A DNA stretch of 64,000 nt, from contig NZ_JAFMOF010000001.1 of NCBI RefSeq assembly GCF_017349075.1, positions 434,001 to 498,000 on the forward strand, read 5' to 3'. Position 1 is the stretch's first letter. Each line of letters begins with the position of its first letter. Under the pieces are notes generated by a model. The model searched no databases, was not told the DNA's origin, and saw nothing but the letters and a program-made list of their open reading frames with translations. Source of the DNA: Streptomyces triculaminicus (lineage in GTDB: Bacteria; Actinomycetota; Actinomycetes; Streptomycetales; Streptomycetaceae). This document shows positions 26,392-34,915 of the stretch, piece by piece. The translations under genes and the position numbers were made by a program.

Positions 26392-26469
26392 CCGCGCCGC
26401 CGTCGCCCCGGCTGTCGTCGCCCCCGCCGTCGCCGTGACCGCGCCGCCGTCGTGACCGCGCTGCCGTCG
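26388..26469. repeat. Three 18-bp direct repeats after the FHA-FtsK stop
   Basis: GTGACCGCGCCGCCGTCG occurs at 26388-26405 (covering the TGA stop) and 26435-26452, and with one change at 26452-26469. The rest of the 247-base gap to the next gene shows no other feature beyond the likely importer promoter. Confidence 0.8.
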
Positions 26470-26638
26470 CCCATCTGGCAGCGCGTCACATCCCGGTCAC
26501 GATCGGCTCGTTAACCCCCGAGACGGTATTGCGGTGACCTGACACCGGGCGTAGGACTGTCGCACGGGAGTGCGGCCGTATGCAGGGACAACGCACGGCG
26601 CGGCCGCCAACGGGGACCGGGCACGGGAGGTACGGGCC

Positions 26639-28060
26639 ATGCGCAGGGCGACACGCACATCACCGACCGCATCACCGACCGCAACACCATCCACCCGCGC
26701 CATACGCGGCGCGCTCTCCCTGGTCGTGGCGGGGGGCCTGGCGCTCACCGCGGCCGGCTGCGGCGGCGATGACGGCGGGAAGAAGGGCGGCGCGAGCGGC
26801 GAACCGGTTCCCGGCAAGTCCGACGTCATCCCCCACACCGTCCAGCTCCCCAAGCTCGACGGCCAGAAGCTCAAGGTGACCGCCGTGTGGACCGGCGCCG
26901 AGCAGAAGAGCTTCACCAAGGTGCTGGACGAGTTCGCCAAGCGCACCGGCGCGGAGGTCTCGTTCGTGCCGAGCGGTGACGACATGTCGGCGTTCATCGG
27001 CTCGAAGGTCGCGGGCGGCGATCCGCCGGACGTCGCCATACTGCAGCAGCCGGGCGTGCTGCGGGAATTCGCGAAGAAGGGCTGGCTCAAGCCGCTCGGC
27101 GCCGAGGCCAACGCCCAGCTGGAGAAGAACTACGCCAAGGGCTGGCGCGACCTGGGCGCTTCCGAGGGCAAGCAGTACGGCGTGTACTTCAAGGCCGCGA
27201 ACAAGTCCCTCGTCTGGTACAACACCAAGATCTTCGAGGCGGCGGGCGCCAAGGAGCCGAAGAACTGGCAGGAATTCCTGCGCACCGCACAGGCCATCGC
27301 CGACTACGGCGTCGCGCCGGTCTCGGTCGGCGGCGCGGACGGCTGGACGCTCACCGACTGGTTCGAGAACGTCTACCTCTCGCAGGCGGGCCGGGAGAAG
27401 TACGACCAGCTCACCCAGCACAAGATCAAGTGGACGGATCCGTCCGTGAAGGACGCGCTGACGACGCTGGCCCAGCTCTTCGGCACGAAGCAGCTGCTGG
27501 CGGGCGGCAACGACGGCGCGCTGCAGACGCAGTTCCCCGCCTCGGTCAGCCAGACCTTCAGCGGCGGGGAGAAGGCGAAGGCCGCCATGGTCTTCGAGGG
27601 CGACTTCTCCGTCGCCACCATCGCCGGCACCAAGGCGAAGATCGGTACGGACGCCAAGGTCTTCCCCTTCCCCGCCGTGGGCAGCCGCTCCCCGGTGGTG
27701 ACCGGCGGGGACGTGGGCGTGGCGCTGAAGGACGGGCAGGCCGCCCAGGCGCTGCTGACCTTCCTGGCCTCCCCGGACGCGGCGGGGATCTGGGCGAAGG
27801 ACGGCGGCTTCGTCTCGCCGAACAAGAACCTGCCGCTGACCGTCTACCCCGACCAGGTGATGGGTTCCATCGCCAAGGCGGTGGTGGCGGCGGGCGACGA
27901 CTTCCGCTTCGACATGTCCGACCAGGCTCCCGCCGCGTTCGGCGGCAAGCCGGGGCAGGGCGAGTGGAAGCAGCTGCAGGACTTCCTGCGCAACCCCAAG
28001 GACGTGGAGGGCACCCAGCAACGGCTGGAGACCGACGCGGCCAAGGCCTTCACGGGCTGA
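26639..28060 (+). CDS. ABC importer sugar-binding lipoprotein
   Basis: A 473-residue extracellular solute-binding protein of the carbohydrate family 1 type. The N terminus has Arg residues and an export segment (ALSLVVAGGLALTAAGCG) with lipobox Cys near residue 41. The mature protein reads KVTAVWTGAEQKSFTKVLDE, then GDPPDVAILQQPGVLREFAKKGWLKPL, AMVFEGDFSV and FPFPAVG, the usual landmarks. The ligand cannot be told from sequence. The ATG at 26639 follows GGGAGGT. The permease gene starts 13 bases after the stop. No MsiK-type ATPase gene is present here; in Streptomyces that ATPase is often shared by several sugar importers. Confidence 0.9.
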   Translation: MRRATRTSPTASPTATPSTRAIRGALSLVVAGGLALTAAGCGGDDGGKKGGASGEPVPGKSDVIPHTVQLPKLDGQKLKVTAVWTGAEQKSFTKVLDEFAKRTGAEVSFVPSGDDMSAFIGSKVAGGDPPDVAILQQPGVLREFAKKGWLKPLGAEANAQLEKNYAKGWRDLGASEGKQYGVYFKAANKSLVWYNTKIFEAAGAKEPKNWQEFLRTAQAIADYGVAPVSVGGADGWTLTDWFENVYLSQAGREKYDQLTQHKIKWTDPSVKDALTTLAQLFGTKQLLAGGNDGALQTQFPASVSQTFSGGEKAKAAMVFEGDFSVATIAGTKAKIGTDAKVFPFPAVGSRSPVVTGGDVGVALKDGQAAQALLTFLASPDAAGIWAKDGGFVSPNKNLPLTVYPDQVMGSIAKAVVAAGDDFRFDMSDQAPAAFGGKPGQGEWKQLQDFLRNPKDVEGTQQRLETDAAKAFTG

Positions 28061-28073
28061 CGGGGCCACCGCC

Positions 28074-29423
28074 GTGACCTCCGCGACCGCTCCCCCGCCC
28101 GCGGCCGGGAAGCGCCCGGCGGCCAGGACCCGGAGCGTGCTCGGCACGCGCCCGTGGATCGCCGCCTGCTTCCTGCTGCCCGCGCTGGCCCTGCTCGGCG
28201 CCCTCGTCGTCTACCCCATCGGCTACTCCGTCTACCGCAGCCTCTTCGACGCCTCCGGCGACGGCTTCGTCGGCGTCGACAATTACCAGGAGGTCTTCAC
28301 CGACGACCGGATCCGCACGGCCCTGAAGAACAACGTCGTCTGGGTCGTCGTGGCGCCGGCCGTGGCCACCGCCCTGGGCCTGATCTTCGCCGTGCTCACC
28401 GAACGGGTGCGCTGGGGCACGGCGTTCAAGCTGGTCGTCTTCATGCCCATGGCCATCTCGATGCTCGCCGCCGGCATCATATTCCGGCTGGTGTACGAGC
28501 AGAACCCGGACCGCGGCGTCGCCAACGCGGTCTGGGTCGGCATCCACGACACGTTCGCGGCCCCCGCGCCCTACCCGGGGGCACGGCCCCGGCCGGCGGG
28601 CGAGCTGGCGGCGAGCGACGGCGGTTCGTACACCACCCGGGGCGTGGTGCGGGCGGGCACGGCCGTCGCGCTGCCGCTGGTGGCCGTGAAGCCGGAGGAC
28701 GTCGGCGGCGCGAAGGAGGCGATCCCCGCGCGGGACGTGGCGGGCAAGGTCACCGGCACCGTGTGGATGGACTTCACCCGGGGCGGCGGCGGTACCGCCG
28801 GGAAGATCGACGCGGGCGAGAAGGCGCTCGCGGGGGTGACGGTGGAGGCCGTCAAGGACGGCCGCACGGTGGCCTCGGCCACGACCGACCCGGACGGGAC
28901 CTTCACGCTGCCCCCGGCGGCGGACGGCGCCCGGCTGCGGCTGCCCGCCGCGAACTTCGCCACCGCCTACAACGGGGTGGACTGGCTGGGGCCCACCCTG
29001 GTGACGCCGTCCATCATCGGCGCCTACATCTGGATGTGGGCGGGCTTCGCCATGGTCCTCATCGCGGCGGGCCTGGCGGGCGTGCCCCGGGAACTGCTGG
29101 AGGCGGCGCGGGTGGACGGCGCGAACGAGTGGCAGGTCTTCCGGCGGGTGACCGTGCCGCTGCTGGCGCCGGTGCTGGCGGTCGTGGTCGTCACGCTCAT
29201 GATCAATGTGCTGAAGATCTTCGACCTCGTCTACATCATCGCCCCCGGCTCCAGCCTCGACAACGCCAACGTGCTGGCCCTGCAGCTCTACCAGTCCTCC
29301 TTCGGCACGAACGTCAACCAGGGCGTGGGCAGCGCCATCGCCGTCTTCCTGCTGCTGCTCGTCCTGCCGGTGGTGGTCGTCAACGTCCGGCGGATCCGCA
29401 GGGAGAAGGAGGGCCGGCGATGA
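28074..29423 (+). CDS. Sugar ABC permease with inserted SdrD_B/CNA-B-like domain
   Basis: A 449-residue MalF-type permease, about 135 residues longer than usual. TM1 is about 28-50, TM2 88-109 and TM3 117-140. Residues about 165-300 are an insertion in the external TM3-TM4 loop, directly before YNGVDWLGPT, where normal members continue without a break. Within it GKVTGTVWMDFTRGGGG, AGEKALAGVTVEAVKDG and TTDPDGTFTLP follow the plan of SdrD_B or carboxypeptidase-regulatory beta-sandwiches. TM4-TM6 and the ATPase-contact loop ELLEAARVDGANEWQVFRRV are normal. The frame is intact throughout, so this is a real fusion. The domain would face the binding protein, like the P2 loop of E. coli MalF but at a different loop. 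GTG start at 28074. Confidence 0.9.
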   Translation: MTSATAPPPAAGKRPAARTRSVLGTRPWIAACFLLPALALLGALVVYPIGYSVYRSLFDASGDGFVGVDNYQEVFTDDRIRTALKNNVVWVVVAPAVATALGLIFAVLTERVRWGTAFKLVVFMPMAISMLAAGIIFRLVYEQNPDRGVANAVWVGIHDTFAAPAPYPGARPRPAGELAASDGGSYTTRGVVRAGTAVALPLVAVKPEDVGGAKEAIPARDVAGKVTGTVWMDFTRGGGGTAGKIDAGEKALAGVTVEAVKDGRTVASATTDPDGTFTLPPAADGARLRLPAANFATAYNGVDWLGPTLVTPSIIGAYIWMWAGFAMVLIAAGLAGVPRELLEAARVDGANEWQVFRRVTVPLLAPVLAVVVVTLMINVLKIFDLVYIIAPGSSLDNANVLALQLYQSSFGTNVNQGVGSAIAVFLLLLVLPVVVVNVRRIRREKEGRR

Positions 29424-30319
29424 GCACCACGCGCGTCACCCCGACCGCGAACACGGTCGTACGGGCCGAGCAGTCGCTGCCGGCCCGCATAGCCGCCCGG
29501 CTTGGCGGCGGCCTGCTGCGGGTCTTCCTCGTCGTGGTGGGGCTGTTCTGGCTGATGCCCACGGTGGGGCTGCTGCTCTCCTCGCTCCGCGACAAGTCGG
29601 ACATCGCGGCGTCGGGCTGGTGGCAGGTCTTCGCCCACCCGGCCCAGCTCACGACGGAGAGCTACAACACCCTCTTCGCCAACGACAAGGTCATGCATTC
29701 CCTGCTGACCACCGCCCTGATCACCGTTCCGGCGACCGCGCTCGTGATCCTGATCGGCGCGCTCGCGGGATACGCCTTCGCCTGGCTGGACTTCCCCGGC
29801 CGGGACTGGTGGTTCATGGTGGTCGTGGGGCTGCTGGTGGTGCCCGTCCAGGTCGCCCTCATTCCGGTGGCCAAGCTCTTCAACACCCTGGGCATCTTCG
29901 AGTCCACGGTGGGCGTCGTCCTCTTCCACACCGCCTTCGGCCTGCCCTTCGCGGTGTTCCTGCTGCGCAACTTCTTCGCGGAGATACCGCGCGAGCTGCT
30001 GGAGGCGGCCCGGCTGGACGGGGCGGGCGAGCTGCGGCTGTTCACCCGGGTGGTGCTGCCGCTGGGCGGACCGGCCATCGCCTCGCTGGGCATCTTCCAG
30101 TTCCTGTGGGTGTGGAACGACATGCTGGTCGCGCTGATCTTCGCGGACAGTGGCAACCCGCCGATCACCGTCGCCCTGCAGCAGCAGGTCCGTCAGTTCG
30201 GCGACAACGTCGACATCCTCGCCTCGGGCGCGTTCCTGTCGATGATCGTGCCGCTCGGCGTCTTCTTCGCCTTCCAGCGCCAGTTCGTGAGCGGGGTGAT
30301 GGCCGGCGCCGTCAAGTGA
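29420..30319 (+). CDS. Sugar ABC permease (MalG type)
   Basis: A 299-residue partner permease with six TM helices. The EAA motif is ELLEAARLDGAGELRLFTRVVLPLGGPAI, typical of the MalG subfamily in a CUT1 importer. Its ATG (29420) overlaps the stop of the first permease as ATGA, so the two are coupled. The external loops are of ordinary length, in contrast to its partner. Its stop lies 21 bases from the stop of a convergent glycosyltransferase with no clear terminator between them. Confidence 0.92.
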   Translation: MSTTRVTPTANTVVRAEQSLPARIAARLGGGLLRVFLVVVGLFWLMPTVGLLLSSLRDKSDIAASGWWQVFAHPAQLTTESYNTLFANDKVMHSLLTTALITVPATALVILIGALAGYAFAWLDFPGRDWWFMVVVGLLVVPVQVALIPVAKLFNTLGIFESTVGVVLFHTAFGLPFAVFLLRNFFAEIPRELLEAARLDGAGELRLFTRVVLPLGGPAIASLGIFQFLWVWNDMLVALIFADSGNPPITVALQQQVRQFGDNVDILASGAFLSMIVPLGVFFAFQRQFVSGVMAGAVK

Positions 30320-30340
30320 ACCGGCGGCCCACCGCCCCTG

Positions 30341-31930
30341 CTAGCGGCGCATGTAGAGCGACACGGCGCCGCCGCGCACGAACACGGTGGACTCCTCCCG
30401 GTACAGCGCGCCCAGCGCGGTCGTCTTGGCGAACTCCTCGCGCTGGGCGCGGAACCACGGCGTGCCCACGGTGGTCGTATCGGCCACCACCCACACCCGC
30501 TGCCGCGCGGGCAGCCCCCGCAGCCGGGCCCTCAGCTCGTCCGTCCCGACCTCCTTCCCGAAGAGGGTGCCGGAGGCGGCGGGCGTCCTCTTGAGCGTGA
30601 GGTCGCGCAGCCCGGTGAAGTCGCGCGGGTAAGCCAGGGATATCCGGCGCTCGTGCAGCGGGAGGAACAGCACCGCGTCCCCCGGCCGGGCCACGCGGCC
30701 GACCGCGGAGGCGACGCGGGCGAGCTCGTCGCCCCGGCTGCCCGGCAGCCGCTCCCGTTCGTGGAAGGGCAGCTGCCAGACGAAGGCCAGGACGATGGCC
30801 GCGACGCCTGCCGCCGTCGCCACCCGCCGCCACGGCAGGAGGCCGAGCAGCCGCTCGGCGCCGGCGGCGGCGAGCAGCGGCAGCCCGGCGAGGCAGAAGA
30901 GCAGATAGCGGTCGAGGAAGAGCGGCTGCCGCTGGGACGCGGCGTAGAGCAGCACGGGCGGGACGAGGACCAGGGGCAGGGCCACCGCGGTCAGCCCGAG
31001 CGGCCCCTTGCGGGGCAGGGGGGCGACGATCGCGACGGCCGCCAGGAGCAGCGTGACCACCACGACGGCCTCGCCGGGCCCCGCGAAGGCGTACAGCAGC
31101 GCCCTGGCCTGTTCGTAGCCCGGGGTGCGGATCCACGAGACCTGTTCGCTCTGCCGGCGCGAGAGCACGGCCAGCGGCGCCAGCAGCCCGCAGGCGGCCA
31201 CCGCCGCGCAGCCCCAGCCGCGCCACACCCGCCCGGGAACCCGGGAGACCAGCAGGGTCACGGCGTGGGCGGCCAGCAGCAGGACGGCGAACTCGTGGAG
31301 CAGCGCCGTGACCGCGACCACCGCGCCGTAACCGGCCCAGCGCCCGTACCGGGGCGGCCCGCCGTCCTCCCCCGGCGTCCCTTCGACGGCCCGTATCAGC
31401 AGGCAGGTGGCCAGCGCGGCCCCCGCCGCGACCAGGGCGTACGAGCGGCCCTCCTGGGCGTAGTGGCTGACGAACGGGGTGACCGCGTACAGCAGTCCCG
31501 CCCACAGGCCCACCCGGGGCCGGGCCAGGCGGCGGCCGAGGGCGGCGACCAGAGCGGCGGTGGCCGCGGCCGCCACCACGGACGGCAGCCGCAGCGTCGT
31601 CTCCCCCGCGCCCAGGGCCGCCAGAGGGTGCATCAGCAGGTAGTACAGGCCGTGGACGGCGTCGACGTCCTCGAGCAGGCGCCGGATCTCCGGCAGCGAG
31701 CGGCGCGCCACCTGGAGGGTGGCCGCCTCGTCCCGCCACATGGTGCCCCGGTCCAGCCCCCACAGGCCGAGGACGAGCATGACGGCGGCCGGTACGACGG
31801 TCGCGAGCGGCGCGGCTCCGGCCCACCCCCGTCGCGCCGCCGCGGCCGTCGCGGGCCGCTCCCACGCCCGTTCGTCCTCCCGTTCGTTCTCCCGTTCCCG
31901 CGTCCGTTCGTGTTCCCGTTCCCTCACCAT
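30341..31930 (-). CDS. GT39-like polyprenol-sugar membrane glycosyltransferase
   Basis: A 529-residue multi-pass protein resembling GT-C (family 39, ArnT/PMT-like) transferases, which use polyprenyl-phosphate sugars on the outer membrane face. The first external loop carries GTMWRDEAATLQVARRSLPEI, where the Asp-Glu is the expected catalytic and metal site. At least ten hydrophobic helices follow, then an outer C-terminal domain (LPARQRVWVVADTTTV). The cytosolic N-terminus is an unusual run rich in Arg and Glu (REREHERTRERENEREDERA) from short DNA repeats. I chose the ATG at 31930 after GGGGAGGGG; in-frame upstream sequence is not conserved. It is divergent from a GT2 gene. Confidence 0.82.
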   Translation of the reverse strand: MVREREHERTRERENEREDERAWERPATAAAARRGWAGAAPLATVVPAAVMLVLGLWGLDRGTMWRDEAATLQVARRSLPEIRRLLEDVDAVHGLYYLLMHPLAALGAGETTLRLPSVVAAAATAALVAALGRRLARPRVGLWAGLLYAVTPFVSHYAQEGRSYALVAAGAALATCLLIRAVEGTPGEDGGPPRYGRWAGYGAVVAVTALLHEFAVLLLAAHAVTLLVSRVPGRVWRGWGCAAVAACGLLAPLAVLSRRQSEQVSWIRTPGYEQARALLYAFAGPGEAVVVVTLLLAAVAIVAPLPRKGPLGLTAVALPLVLVPPVLLYAASQRQPLFLDRYLLFCLAGLPLLAAAGAERLLGLLPWRRVATAAGVAAIVLAFVWQLPFHERERLPGSRGDELARVASAVGRVARPGDAVLFLPLHERRISLAYPRDFTGLRDLTLKRTPAASGTLFGKEVGTDELRARLRGLPARQRVWVVADTTTVGTPWFRAQREEFAKTTALGALYREESTVFVRGGAVSLYMRR

Positions 31931-31998
31931 GCGCGCCCCTCCCCTGCGCCGGTCCTTCGACGGCCCGTCCGGCCACGCGGACGAGCAGAATGCCCTGA

Positions 31999-32030
31999 TT
32001 GACACTACTTATTCGATAAGACTGTGTTTT
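31999..32030 (+). promoter_or_regulatory. AT-rich divergent promoter patch
   Basis: TTGACA at 31999-32004 is a consensus -35 box; a -10 would fall near 32021-32027 (ACTGTGT, weak). CTTATTCGATAAG (32008-32020) is an inverted repeat inside the spacer. The patch is strikingly AT-rich for this genome and lies between two divergent glycosyltransferase genes. If a +1 lies near 32031 the GT2 message could be leaderless. Confidence 0.4.
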
Positions 32031-33674
32031 GTGACAGTGAACGGGAGCGGAATCCTCACCGCACGGGTCGGCGTGATCGTCATCGGCTACAACGACGCCG
32101 CGCACATCGGTCACGCCGTACGCTCCGCCCTCGCCCAGGGCCCGGCCGTCGCCGAGGTCATCGCCGTGAACGACGCCTCCACCGACCGCACCCGCGCCGT
32201 CCTGGACCGCATCGCCGCCGGCGAGCCACGCCTGAGGGTCATCCACCGCCCCGTCAACAGCGGCGGCTGCGGCACCCCCCGCAACGACGGCGTCCGCGCG
32301 GCCACCGCCCCCTATGTGATGTTCCTGGACAGCGACGACGTCCTGCCCCACGGCGCGGCCGCCGCGCTCCTGGACGCGGCGCTGCGGCACGACGCCGCCG
32401 TGGCGGCCGGGCTGTGCGTGCGCCGGGAGCTCCCCCGGCGGCGCGACACCCCCTGGCAGGCCCCCCTCTACCGGCGGCCCGCCGTCCACGACTGCCCCGA
32501 GCGGCACCCGGCGCTGCTGCGCGACACCCTCTGCGTCAACAAGCTCTACGCCCGCGCCTTCCTCGCCGGGCACGGCATCGCCTTCCCCGAAGGGGCCTTC
32601 CGCTACGAGGACTTCGTCTTCACCGCCCGGGTCCTGGCGGCCGCCCCCCGGGTGGCGACCGTCCCCGACACCGTCTACATCTGGCACGTGCGGCGGGACG
32701 CGGACCGCCCGTCGATCTCCCTCGACCGTGAGCGCGTCTCCAACTGGCAGGCCCGCGTCCGCGCCCACCAGCACAGCGTGGAGGTCTTCCGCGAGGCCGG
32801 CAGCGCACCGCTGGCCCACGCCGCGCGGGTGAAGTTCCTCGACCACGACCTGCGCATGTACGTCCGGGAGCTGCCCGGCCACGGGCCCGGCTACCGCCGC
32901 GCCTGGTGGCGCGTGGCCCGCGACTGCCTGGCCTCCTACGACGAGGCCGACCTGTGCGCCGCCCGCGCCCCGGCGCGCTGGATCGCCCGGGTCGTGCTGG
33001 CCACGGCGACGCCCCGCGACCTGGACCGCCTCGCCCAGCTCGCCGCCCGCCCCGCCCGGCTGCTCCCTCCGTACGCCGAAGTGGCGGGCCGGGCGGTCTG
33101 GGCGACGGACCTGCCGCAGGTCCTCCTCGACGGCCTCACCGGCTCCGGCGCCAAACCCGCCCGCCGGCTGCCGGTCACCGTGGACGCCGAGCTGCGCCCA
33201 CGGACGGGCGCCCGCACCGAGCTGCGCCTGTGCGTCCACGACCTCTACGGGCGCCTGACGGCGGCCCGCCCGCACACCGTCGACATCGAACTCCGGCTCA
33301 GGGACGGCAAGGCCGTCCTCGAACACACCGTCCCGCTGGCCGCCGACGACTCCATGTGGGGAGCGGAGCTGAACCTCGACCTCGCCGAGCTGGCGCGGCG
33401 GGGCCGGCGCCCCGCCGACGCCCCGCAGGCCTGGGACATCCGCGTGCGCATCCACTGCACCCACGGCGGCATCCTGCGGGCCGCCGTGCGGGCGGCCGGC
33501 GACGACATGCGGCCGGTCGCGCTGCCCAGCGCCCGGCACGGACTGCTGCTGGCACAGCCCTACGCCACCGGCGGGGGATCGCTCGCCCTGCGGCTCGCGC
33601 CCGGCGTGCGGTGCGCCACCGGCGTCGCCCTGCGCAGGCTGCGCCGCCGGGTCCGTCAGAGCACGCCCTGGTAG
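32031..33674 (+). CDS. Family 2 glycosyltransferase with C-terminal beta-rich domain
   Basis: About 547 residues. The GT-A domain (about 10-230) has VGVIVIGYNDAAHIGHAVRS, VNDASTDRT, NSGGCGTPRNDGVRAATAP and VMFLDSDDVLP, with the DSDD acid pair. The rest (about 350-530) is beta-rich and resembles the middle part of the TagF-like protein at 34912-37767, but the glycerophosphotransferase domain is missing. This looks like a shortened paralogue. The start is uncertain: GTG at 32031 or 32037, both just below an AT-rich promoter patch with little ribosome site, so leaderless initiation is possible. It likely adds a sugar to a wall polymer or lipid carrier on the cytosolic face. Confidence 0.82.
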   Translation: MTVNGSGILTARVGVIVIGYNDAAHIGHAVRSALAQGPAVAEVIAVNDASTDRTRAVLDRIAAGEPRLRVIHRPVNSGGCGTPRNDGVRAATAPYVMFLDSDDVLPHGAAAALLDAALRHDAAVAAGLCVRRELPRRRDTPWQAPLYRRPAVHDCPERHPALLRDTLCVNKLYARAFLAGHGIAFPEGAFRYEDFVFTARVLAAAPRVATVPDTVYIWHVRRDADRPSISLDRERVSNWQARVRAHQHSVEVFREAGSAPLAHAARVKFLDHDLRMYVRELPGHGPGYRRAWWRVARDCLASYDEADLCAARAPARWIARVVLATATPRDLDRLAQLAARPARLLPPYAEVAGRAVWATDLPQVLLDGLTGSGAKPARRLPVTVDAELRPRTGARTELRLCVHDLYGRLTAARPHTVDIELRLRDGKAVLEHTVPLAADDSMWGAELNLDLAELARRGRRPADAPQAWDIRVRIHCTHGGILRAAVRAAGDDMRPVALPSARHGLLLAQPYATGGGSLALRLAPGVRCATGVALRRLRRRVRQSTPW

Positions 33675-33769
33675 GACACGCCCCGGGTCGGCGGCACCTC
33701 GCGCCGGCACGGCCACCCCGCACCGCGCGCACACCGCCGGCCTCGCCCCCTTCACCCGCTTCTCCCGCC

Positions 33770-34915
33770 TCACCGGTCGATCTCCTCGAACAGCGCCTCC
33801 CACCGGTCCAGCACCGCCGGGAGCGCCAGCGGCGCGACGTGCTCGCGCGCTGCCCGCCCGTAGCGCTCGCGCAGCGCGCCGTCGGCCATCAGCTCCTCCA
33901 GCGCCACGGCGAACGCCGCCGTGTCGCCGTGCGGGACGAGCGTGCCCGTGCGGCCGTGCGCGACGAGCTCGCGTACGCCGCCGGACAGGTCGAAGCCGAC
34001 GCAGGGCACCCCCGCCGCGGAGGCCTCGGCCAGGGCCATGGGGCGCCCCTCGCGTTCACTGGTGAGGGCCAGGACGGACAGCTCGCGGTAGGCGGCGGCC
34101 ATGTCGCGGACGCTGCCCCGAAAGCGCACCCGGTCGCCGATCCCGCGCCGGACGGCCCTCTCCCGCAGCTCCGGCTCGAGCGGGCCGTCGCCGAAGAGGT
34201 GCAGCTCCCACCCGTCGTGTCCGGCGCAGGCCGTGGCGAAGGCGTCGATCAGCCGGTCCAGGCGCTTGACGGGATCGAGGCGGCCGACCGCGCCGACGCG
34301 CCGGGTGTCCAGGGGCGCGGGCGCGAGGGGGGTGAACGGCAGCGGGTTGGGCATCACCCCGGCGTTCGGCAGCCTCCGGCGGCGGAACTCCGCCGCGTCC
34401 GCCTCGCTGAGGAACAGCGCCTTCTCCAGCTCCGGGTAGTGGCGCAGGATCAGCTGGAGGTTGACGGACGAGCGGGCCTGCAGGAAGGACTCGTGATACT
34501 GGCCGATGGCCCGCAGCCCCGGCGGCCGGGGCACGGCCTCGAGCCAGACCGCCGCCCAGGGCGAGCCGATGACGACATGGCCCTCCCGCGCCGCCGCGAA
34601 GCGCCGGACCAGCCGCCGCCGGGCGCGGTCGCGCTCGGTTCGTTCGGCGTGGGCCTCACGCAGCCGTGCCGGGTTCAGCCGCTCGGAGAGCGAGGCGGCC
34701 TGCCAGGGCGAGGGCGCCGGTGTGCGGTAGAGCGTGGTGCGGCGGTACGCCGGGTCGGCGACGTAGGTGTGCGGTTCGAGGCTCGGCCGGATGCCGATCA
34801 GCTCGACGGCGTGGCCGCGCTCGGCGAATCCCTGGGCGAGGGTGTGCAGCACCCGCTGGGAGCCGCCCATGGAGTCGACGTCGATGCCCACGAGGAGGAG
34901 GTCGCGGCGGCTCAT
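33770..34915 (-). CDS. Family 4 glycosyltransferase
   Basis: A 381-residue GT-B fold retaining glycosyltransferase. N-terminal LLVGIDVDSMGGSQRVLHTLAQGFAERGH is the acceptor-side start. The donor-side motif SEREGRPMALAEASAAGVPC holds the conserved E-x7-E pair, after VGRLDPVKRLDRLIDAF. The ATG at 34915 overlaps the stop of the TagF-like gene (ATGA) behind GAGGGGAGC. It is the last gene of a minus-strand group that starts near 42525. A role in decorating a wall glycopolymer is inferred from that context. Confidence 0.88.
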   Translation of the reverse strand: MSRRDLLLVGIDVDSMGGSQRVLHTLAQGFAERGHAVELIGIRPSLEPHTYVADPAYRRTTLYRTPAPSPWQAASLSERLNPARLREAHAERTERDRARRRLVRRFAAAREGHVVIGSPWAAVWLEAVPRPPGLRAIGQYHESFLQARSSVNLQLILRHYPELEKALFLSEADAAEFRRRRLPNAGVMPNPLPFTPLAPAPLDTRRVGAVGRLDPVKRLDRLIDAFATACAGHDGWELHLFGDGPLEPELRERAVRRGIGDRVRFRGSVRDMAAAYRELSVLALTSEREGRPMALAEASAAGVPCVGFDLSGGVRELVAHGRTGTLVPHGDTAAFAVALEELMADGALRERYGRAAREHVAPLALPAVLDRWEALFEEIDR

